Source of the DNA: Verrucomicrobiia bacterium Tous-C4TDCM
GTDB lineage: Bacteria > Verrucomicrobiota > Verrucomicrobiia > Verrucomicrobiales > Akkermansiaceae
Assembly (NCBI GenBank): GCA_002304315.1
Contig: NEUO01000020.1
Location: 1 to 36,975 of the forward strand
Reading direction: 5' to 3'
DNA length: 36,975 bases
Shown here one piece after another: positions 32,384 to 36,975 of this stretch. The stretch's first letter is position 1; each line of letters starts with the position of its first letter. The position numbers and the translations under genes are program-made. The notes under the pieces are model-generated. The model was not told the origin of the DNA and ran no database searches. It saw nothing but the letters and a program-made list of their open reading frames with translations.

Positions 32384-32997
32384 GCGGAAGCCTTGGCGTA
32401 AGGCAGGCGGACCAGCGGGGTGATGCCGAAGTAGGTGTCAAGCGCGGTGGACGCCACGACGTCGAGACCTTCGAGGTGGATCGAGCCGTCGGCATGGAGC
32501 CGGCTTTCCTCGACCTGCACGATCATCACCCGGCCGATGATCAGCTTGGTGCCGTTCGAAGGGATGTCGATCAGCGCGGCCAGTTCCAGGCCGATGCGGA
32601 AGCGCGACTCGGCGACGAAGGGCGCGGCGAAGTCCGGCTCGCGGTGCTCGGTCAGGCCGGTGGCGTCGAACTCCGAAACGTCCGCCGGGTAGCGGGCGGA
32701 GCACTGGTGGGCGGCCTCGACGATGCCGGGATGGAGGTGGTTGAGCGTCCAACAGCCGCTTTCGAGGATATTGGCCAGCGTGTGGCGTTCGACCACATCG
32801 GGCCGGGTGACCATGCCGAGCAAGGCGGGGTTCGAGCCAAGGTGGACCACGCTGGAGAAGGGCGCGAGGTTGCCGATGCCGGCGGCGTTGCGGGTGCCGA
32901 CCAGGCAGACCGGTTTCACGCCCGGCAGCGAGGTGGCGAATTGCACACGGACCCGCGGGTCCATCGCCTCGAGGTCGTGGGATCGGAGGGTTTTCAT
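32380..32997 (-). CDS. flavin reductase-like (FMN-binding split barrel) protein
   Basis: This encodes 205 residues from ATG 32997. Family features: VQFATSLPGVKPVCLVGTRN, GIGNLAPFSSVVHLGSNPAL, then TLANILESGCWTLNHLHPGI and the C-terminal LDTYFGITPLVRLPYA. This is the flavin_Reduct/DIM6-NTAB fold, binding FMN and often reducing flavin with NAD(P)H. Coupled by ATGA overlaps on both sides to an SDR gene (upstream) and a photolyase gene (downstream). A role supplying or handling the reduced flavin of the photolyase, or its antenna pigment, is a plausible inference. A start at 33414 would run antisense through the SDR frame and was rejected. Confidence 0.9.
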   Translation of the reverse strand: MKTLRSHDLEAMDPRVRVQFATSLPGVKPVCLVGTRNAAGIGNLAPFSSVVHLGSNPALLGMVTRPDVVERHTLANILESGCWTLNHLHPGIVEAAHQCSARYPADVSEFDATGLTEHREPDFAAPFVAESRFRIGLELAALIDIPSNGTKLIIGRVMIVQVEESRLHADGSIHLEGLDVVASTALDTYFGITPLVRLPYAKASA

Positions 32998-33698
32998 GCG
33001 AAAAGGCGGAGCGAGGACAGGCCGCCGTCCGGGCGCAGGATCTGGCCGGACATCGACTTTGAGGCATCGGACAAGAGGAAGGCGACCAGTGCGGCGACCT
33101 CTTCCGCGCTGCCGACGCGCTGGAGCGGGTGGCGTTTGGCGGCGACCTCGCGCTTGGCATCGCTGTTCAGCAGCGGCGCGGCGAGCGGGGTGTCGGTCAG
33201 CGAGGGGGCGATCACGTTGACGCGGATGCCGGGGGCGAGCTCCGCGGCGAGCGATTTCGCGAGACCCTCGACCGCGCCTTTCGCGGCGGCGATCGAGGCA
33301 TGAAAGGGCATACCCTGGGCGACCGCGACGGTGGAAAAAACCACGATCGAGGCGTTGCCGGACTTTTTGAGCGCGGGCAGTGCGGCTTGGATGGCGGCAA
33401 CGGCACCGAGGCAATTCACCCGGAAATCTTGCAGGAAGTCATCGGCCGTCAGGCGATGGAACGGCTTGAGGGTGATCGAGCCGGGGAAATAAACCAACCC
33501 GTCCAGCACTTCCGGCAGGCCCGCGGGATCGAGCTCGGGCGCGAGGGCATCGAAGGGGAAAACCGGCACGCCGAGGTGGGCGAGCGGCCCGGCATTGCGA
33601 CAGGCGGCAGTGATGTGGTCGCCGGCGGCGAGCAGGGATCGGGCGGTGGCGAGCCCGATGCCCGAGGAGCCGCCGATGAGGAGGTGGTGCTTCGGCAT
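32994..33698 (-). CDS. short-chain dehydrogenase/reductase lacking the catalytic Tyr
   Basis: This classical-size SDR (234 residues, Rossmann fold) has the cofactor loop LIGGSSGIGLATA (7-19), Asn95 (RVNCLGAV), Ser122/Thr123 (VVFSTVAVAQG) and Lys140. In the active-site helix the usual Tyr-x-x-x-Lys reads Ile136-Ala-Ala-Ala-Lys140 (HASIAAAKGAVEGLAKSLAA), so the catalytic Tyr is replaced. The C-terminus is normal (IRVNVIAPSLTDTPLAAPLL, MSGQILRPDGG). It may be a non-reductive or modified enzyme. It is first in the operon with the flavin reductase and photolyase. Longer upstream starts were rejected because the Rossmann loop should be close to the N-terminus. Confidence 0.92.
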   Translation of the reverse strand: MPKHHLLIGGSSGIGLATARSLLAAGDHITAACRNAGPLAHLGVPVFPFDALAPELDPAGLPEVLDGLVYFPGSITLKPFHRLTADDFLQDFRVNCLGAVAAIQAALPALKKSGNASIVVFSTVAVAQGMPFHASIAAAKGAVEGLAKSLAAELAPGIRVNVIAPSLTDTPLAAPLLNSDAKREVAAKRHPLQRVGSAEEVAALVAFLLSDASKSMSGQILRPDGGLSSLRLFA

Positions 33699-33744
33699 GG
33701 TGGACCATGCGTCTGACTGCGGTCCTGTCGAGGGGTGCGGACAC

Positions 33745-33773
33745 AAAAAAGCCGCCGGGGCTGCCGGCGGCTT
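33745..33773 (-). terminator. Rho-independent terminator of the Cys-rich repeat gene
   Basis: AAGCCGCCGG (33749-33758) and CCGGCGGCTT (33764-33773) form a 10-bp stem with a 5-base loop. On the minus strand six T follow (33750-33745). It ends the transcript of the 33802-34224 gene and separates it from the SDR operon, whose start is at 33698. Confidence 0.9.
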
Positions 33774-33801
33774 GAAAAATCGGAACGAAGTCCGGGAAAA
33801 A

Positions 33802-34224
33802 TCAGGCGAGGGTGCCTTCCTTCTTCTCTTCTTCTTCGTGCTCCTTGTCCTTCTTGCACTTGCCGCAATGGGCGAGGGCCGGATCTTCCTTCTTGTCCTT
33901 GTCGCACTCGCCATCCTTGCACTTGCCGGCGAGAGCAGGATCTTCCTTCTTGTCCTTGTCGCACTCGCCGTCCTTGCACTTGCCGGCGAGGGTGCCTTCC
34001 TTCTTCTCCTCTTCTTCCTCGTGCTCCTTGTCCTTCTTGCACTTGCCGCAATGGGCGAGAGCAGGATCTTCCTTCTTGTCCTTGTCGCACTCGCCGTCCT
34101 TGCACTTGCCGGCGAGGGTGGTTTCTTCTTTCTTCTCCTTGTCCTTGCACTTGTCGCACTCGGCGGCGAAAGCCAGCGGGGTGCAGAGGAAGGCGGCGAA
34201 GAATGAGCTCAGTAGCAGTTTCAT
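33802..34224 (-). CDS. secreted Cys/Lys/Asp/Glu-rich tandem-repeat protein, probable metal binder
   Basis: This encodes 140 residues: a signal peptide (MKLLLSSFFAAFLCTPLAFA), a 17-residue degenerate unit, then units in the order A-B-A-A-B. Unit A (19 residues) is AGKCKDGECDKDKKEDPAL; unit B (22-23 residues) begins AHCGKCKKDKEHEEEE and ends KKEGTL. Twelve mature cysteines form six pairs (three CX2C, three CX4C), each flanked by acidic and His residues. This is the composition of a metal-chelating or metal-storage protein; metal unknown. There is no other domain. The 57-base DNA unit is nearly identical between copies, so the gene is prone to unit gain or loss. It is a single gene with its own terminator. 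Confidence 0.8.
   Translation of the reverse strand: MKLLLSSFFAAFLCTPLAFAAECDKCKDKEKKEETTLAGKCKDGECDKDKKEDPALAHCGKCKKDKEHEEEEEKKEGTLAGKCKDGECDKDKKEDPALAGKCKDGECDKDKKEDPALAHCGKCKKDKEHEEEEKKEGTLA
33808..34113 (-). repeat. coding tandem repeats (units A-B-A-A-B)
   Basis: Positions by unit on the minus strand: A 34113-34057, B 34056-33988, A 33987-33931, A 33930-33874, B 33873-33808. A units are 57 bases; B units are 69 and 66 bases, differing by one Glu codon. Similarity is high at DNA level, consistent with recent duplication of an A-B block. Confidence 0.85.
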
Positions 34225-34445
34225 GATGTTGGATTGGTTTGGGATCGTTACGGTGAGTTTGTGTAACCTCGTTTGAGAACCCGGCAAGGAGGATTTTGTT
34301 CCCGGAATCTGAGAATTTTTTTTTAAGCCGCCCGCTTTCTTCTAATGAGCGACAGCGAAGCCGGTAAACTTTTAGCGAAAACCACTAATAATCAATCGCT
34401 CTTGATTCCGCAGACACCCACCGCCGACCCACCCCGGGGTTGATC
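34225..34445. other. AT-richer intergenic region upstream of the Cys-rich gene
   Basis: These 220 bases are visibly richer in A/T than surroundings (for example AATTTTTTTT at 34315-34324 and ACTAATAATCAATC at 34383-34396). They should hold the promoter of the Cys-rich gene and the end region of the zinc-ribbon gene. I found no convincing -35/-10 pair, metal-regulator palindrome or gene. Confidence 0.5.
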
Positions 34446-34682
34446 TCAGCTCAAGTCCCCCGCGGTGACCGAGGTCTGCTCCCTGGAACCGAGCGCCAGC
34501 GCCTGCTTGCGGACACTCTCTGGAGTCGGATCAAAGCGGTAGCTGTGACAATTCGGGCAGAGGACCACCCCGGCACCCACGATCGAATCACAGCCTTCGC
34601 AGACTTTATAGCCGGAAGGATTGGCTGCGATTCGGGCGGCTTTCGCCTCGCGGGAGTCGGATTCGTTGGATGGAGCGGACAT
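34446..34682 (-). CDS. small zinc-ribbon protein
   Basis: This encodes 78 residues. The centre has a four-cysteine ribbon: KVCEGCDSIVGAGVVLCPNC (CX2C at about residues 28-31 and 42-45), followed by HSYRFDP. The flanks are hydrophilic and probably disordered (SNESDSREAKAARIA, REQTSVTAGDLS). This looks like a nucleic-acid or protein-binding zinc ribbon, possibly ribosome associated since it follows rpsT on the same strand after a hairpin. Family not recognised; no catalytic residues. Confidence 0.75.
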   Translation of the reverse strand: MSAPSNESDSREAKAARIAANPSGYKVCEGCDSIVGAGVVLCPNCHSYRFDPTPESVRKQALALGSREQTSVTAGDLS

Positions 34683-34701
34683 GTCTCGGTCTTGAAAGAC
34701 A

Positions 34702-34730
34702 GAAGCGGCACCGGAATCCGGAGCCGCTTC
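34702..34730 (-). terminator. hairpin between rpsT and the zinc-ribbon gene (possible terminator/attenuator)
   Basis: GAAGCGGC (34702-34709) pairs with GCCGCTTC (34723-34730), with an inner CCGG/CCGG stem separated by single A mismatches. It is followed on the minus strand by TGTCTTTC rather than a clean T-run, so termination may be partial. It lies 29 bases downstream of the rpsT stop. Confidence 0.55.
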
Positions 34731-34758
34731 AGAAATTAACTACCGTCCGGAGCTTGGC

Positions 34759-35022
34759 TCAAGCGATCGAAGCAAGCGCCTTGGCCGCCTTGCTCTTGAG
34801 ATTTGAGGCCTTGTTCTTGTGGATGAGGCCTTTCTTGGCAGCCTTGTCGACCGCGGACGAGAATTCGGAGAGCGACTGGCCGGCTGCTGGCTTGTCGGCG
34901 GCAGCCACCGCGGCGAGGGTCTTTTTGCGAAGCGTCTTGATCGTCATCTTGCGGGCGCGATTGCGCTCGGTGCGGACCTTGGTCTGGCGGACGCGCTTGA
35001 GGGCGGACTTGTGATTGGCCAT
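34759..35022 (-). CDS. rpsT: 30S ribosomal protein S20
   Basis: S20 binds 16S rRNA early in small-subunit assembly. The protein has 87 residues, canonical throughout: MANHKSALKRVRQTKVRTER, then ARKMTIKTLRKKTLAAV and KGLIHKNKASNLKSKAAKAL. ATG 35022 is the obvious start; longer frames lack homology. S20 genes are commonly solitary, as here. Confidence 0.97.
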   Translation of the reverse strand: MANHKSALKRVRQTKVRTERNRARKMTIKTLRKKTLAAVAAADKPAAGQSLSEFSSAVDKAAKKGLIHKNKASNLKSKAAKALASIA

Positions 35023-35120
35023 GATTGAAAAAGTTGGGACGGTTGAAGCGACCAAAGTCGCGCGGGGGCGGCAAAGTAGGGAATCGAAGCTCCCTGTCAA
35101 GCTTGTCTCTCGGAGAGAAT

Positions 35121-35750
35121 CTACCTTTTTGCCACGCCGGGCAGAGGATCCTTGGAATTCTTCCGGACATACTCCTGGCCGGCCCAGGTATCCGTGAGGG
35201 ATCCGCGAATCACTCGTACCTCGGCGCCTTCGCCGACCCGGTTGTAAAGATCCACAACGTCCTTCATCCCCATGCGGATGCATCCATAGGAGGCGGGCGT
35301 GCCGAGGCGGTACTCCTCCGGGGTGCCGTGGATGTAGACGCAGCGGCCGAAGGTATTGCGGTTGTGGGATTCCTTCCCGTTGAGCCAGAGGATACGGCTG
35401 ACGATGGGATCGCGTCCCGGCTGATTGGGGCACAGCACCTCGCCGGTCGGCCGACGGCTCTTGAAAACCATCCCGGTCGGTGCCCCGTCGCCGATCTTCC
35501 GGGCAACCTCGTGGTGGCCGAGCGGGGTGTGATTGCTGCCGTTGCGGGAGCCAATCCCAAATTTCGAGGTGGAAACGACGTAGGCCTTCACCGGCTTGCC
35601 GTCGTGGACGAGGAGCAACCGCTGGTCGCGGACGCTCACTACCATCTGGTTCCGGGTGTCTTTCTTCCCGGTGCCGCAGCTGCTCAAAAGCAGCGTCGCG
35701 GGCATCGCCAATGCGAAGAGCAAGGCGGAGTTCAGGATGCGCCTGATCAT
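35121..35750 (-). CDS. L,D-transpeptidase (YkuD) lipoprotein
   Basis: This encodes 209 residues. A lipoprotein signal (MIRRILNSALLFALAMPATL ending LLLSSCGTG) predicts lipidation at Cys25. The YkuD domain spans about 40-190, with the catalytic block YIHGTPEEYRLGTPASYGCI (His and the Cys of SYGCIRMG). It would make 3-3 peptidoglycan cross-links or attach proteins, and would resist beta-lactams that block PBPs. It starts 10 bases after the glycosyltransferase stop and is likely co-transcribed. A frame reaching 34759 belongs to rpsT in another frame and is separate. Confidence 0.95.
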   Translation of the reverse strand: MIRRILNSALLFALAMPATLLLSSCGTGKKDTRNQMVVSVRDQRLLLVHDGKPVKAYVVSTSKFGIGSRNGSNHTPLGHHEVARKIGDGAPTGMVFKSRRPTGEVLCPNQPGRDPIVSRILWLNGKESHNRNTFGRCVYIHGTPEEYRLGTPASYGCIRMGMKDVVDLYNRVGEGAEVRVIRGSLTDTWAGQEYVRKNSKDPLPGVAKR

Positions 35751-35760
35751 GTGGGTGCTT

Positions 35761-36975
35761 CTAGGATTCCTTGGTGGTGTCAGCAGTGGAGTCCAAGGCG
35801 ACGCGACCGGAGGGCAGCAAGCGGGTCAATGACGAGAGCGACGTATAGAAGAATCCGACCGGGAAGGGAAGCAGAAGAATTGCCGAAGAAATCCGGCCTT
35901 CGGTCGCCGCCTCGACGACCACGAAGAGAAAGAAGAACCCGAAGAGCAATTCGACCACCGGGGTGAGGGTCGTCATCGCCTTGTAGCTGCTGCGCTTCCA
36001 ATCGGCCTTGGGCTTCTGGTCGATGCCATATTTTGGCGTCCGGACGAAGCCCGACTGGTGGTTGAAGATCGCCTCGATCACGGCCTTGGCGTTGTTGATC
36101 GACATCCCGATACCTAGGGCGAGCAGGAGCGGCAGGTAGGGTAATTCCTTCCACCACGAGCCGGGCCGCAGTGCCTTCTGGGCCGTGACGTAGAACACGA
36201 CCACCGAAACAGAGGCGAAGAAAAAGATCGGAATATTGATGATGTAGGTCGTCCAGTCACCGAAGTCCGGCGCGGCCTTCTGGTTCGGATAGATCAGGAA
36301 ACAGAGGCAGATCAGCGCCAGGTAGGCGAAATTCGAGGTCAGGTGCGCCGTGGCCTCCAGCTTGATATAGAGCGGCACCTTGGACTTCCAGATCGCGGGC
36401 AGGACTTTTTTGCAGACTTGGATCGAGCCCTTGGTCCAGCGGTGCTGCTGGCTCTTGAAGCCATCCATGTCGACCGGGAGTTCGGCCGGGGTTTCGACTT
36501 CCTTGAGGAAAATGAAGCGCCAGCCCTTGAGCTGGGCCCGGTAGCTGAGGTCCATGTCCTCGGTCAAGGTGTCGTGCTCCCAACCGCCGGCGTCCGCGAT
36601 GCAGGACTTGCGCCAGATGCCCGCGGTGCCGTTGAACGTGAAGAAGCGGCCGCTGCGGTTGCGGGCGGTCTGTTCCAGTTCGAGGTGGCCGTCCAGGAAC
36701 ATCGCCTGAATCCGGGTGAGCACGTTGAAGGTCCGGTTGAGGTGACCCCAGCGGGTCTGGATCATGCCGATCTTGTCGTCGGTGAAGTAGTGGATCGTCT
36801 TTTCCAGCACATCCGGGTTCGGCACGAAATCGGCGTCGAGGATGAACAGGTATTCCCCCTTGGCGAAGCGGGTGCCGTTTTCCAGCGCGCCGGCCTTGTA
36901 ACCGGTGCGGTCGGTGCGGTGGATCATTTCCGCGTCGAAGCCCCGGGCACGAAGACGCTCCACACCGAGTCGGCA
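35761..36975 (-). CDS. processive family 2 glycosyltransferase (cellulose/hyaluronan synthase type), 5' end outside window
   Basis: This is the C-terminal 404 or so residues of a membrane-embedded polysaccharide synthase; the frame continues through the right edge (CRLGVERLRARG). GT2 motifs: LFILDADFVPNPDVL (DAD), LTEDMDLSYRAQLKG (TED) and SQQHRWTKGSIQ (QxxRW). At least five membrane segments follow (for example AYLALICLCFLIY, IPIFFFASVSVVVFYV, LLFGFFFLFVVVE). The polymer (beta-glucan, poly-GlcNAc or mannan-like) cannot be told. No PilZ or partner gene is visible; the L,D-transpeptidase follows closely. Confidence 0.93.
   Translation of the reverse strand, partial: CRLGVERLRARGFDAEMIHRTDRTGYKAGALENGTRFAKGEYLFILDADFVPNPDVLEKTIHYFTDDKIGMIQTRWGHLNRTFNVLTRIQAMFLDGHLELEQTARNRSGRFFTFNGTAGIWRKSCIADAGGWEHDTLTEDMDLSYRAQLKGWRFIFLKEVETPAELPVDMDGFKSQQHRWTKGSIQVCKKVLPAIWKSKVPLYIKLEATAHLTSNFAYLALICLCFLIYPNQKAAPDFGDWTTYIINIPIFFFASVSVVVFYVTAQKALRPGSWWKELPYLPLLLALGIGMSINNAKAVIEAIFNHQSGFVRTPKYGIDQKPKADWKRSSYKAMTTLTPVVELLFGFFFLFVVVEAATEGRISSAILLLPFPVGFFYTSLSSLTRLLPSGRVALDSTADTTKES

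Noticed and set aside
33808..34113. Repeats considered as a CRISPR array
   Set aside because: Units are contiguous, in frame and encode a secreted protein; there are no unique spacers.

Overview
The window is GC-rich chromosomal DNA from a free-living bacterium. The best fit is a member of the Verrucomicrobiota, close to Luteolibacter, Haloferula or Verrucomicrobium. The main evidence is an ECF sigma factor and anti-sigma pair heading a DUF1549/DUF1553 plus DUF1501 operon, a Tat-exported Gfo/Idh/MocA oxidoreductase, and the typical small secreted proteins. The taxonomic call is an inference from gene content; no rRNA is present. I found no tRNA, rRNA, CRISPR array, prophage or intact insertion sequence.

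Layout. 1-7156 (minus): a 3'-truncated MocA-type oxidoreductase, then an AddAB-type helicase-nuclease pair for double-strand-break repair. 7248-10398: an accessory patch with a small secreted protein, two REP-like repeats, a yefM-yoeB toxin-antitoxin module with a palindromic operator, an orphan secretin N-domain protein, an unknown secreted protein and a DUF433 protein. 10412-12211 (minus): rpoA-rplQ with a good terminator and a plausible promoter. 12360-14094 (plus): an AP2-like small protein and a class I CPD photolyase. 14113-18420 (minus): a tightly packed run of six genes encoding a zinc-ribbon/TPM protein, a membrane protein, a TPMT-like methyltransferase, an active HtrA-like protease and a translationally coupled catalytically dead paralogue with an internal PDZ domain. 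18496-24296 (minus): sigma factor, anti-sigma factor, DUF1549/DUF1553 and DUF1501. 24408-26304 (plus): an unknown small protein, a TatD-like hydrolase and a secreted NTF2-like protein. 26499-29180 (minus): a CNNM/CBS transporter and an Amt ammonium channel. 29274-30888 (plus): a XerD-like recombinase and a two-gene unit ending in an HNH endonuclease. 30905-33698 (minus): a three-gene operon of SDR, flavin reductase and photolyase-related protein joined by ATGA overlaps. 33802-36975 (minus): a Cys-rich repeat protein, a zinc-ribbon protein, rpsT, an L,D-transpeptidase lipoprotein and a 5'-truncated processive glycosyltransferase.

Themes. DNA damage repair recurs: AddAB, a CPD photolyase and a second photolyase of the (6-4)/FeS-BCP lineage that appears to have lost most of its iron-sulfur ligands. 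The least explained items are that photolyase operon with its Tyr-less SDR, the 12-cysteine repeat protein, the small-protein/HNH pair, the protease/pseudoprotease pair, and a strong tendency for the rare Leu codon TTA to occur as the second Leu of Leu-Leu-Glu/Gly (TGTTAG).
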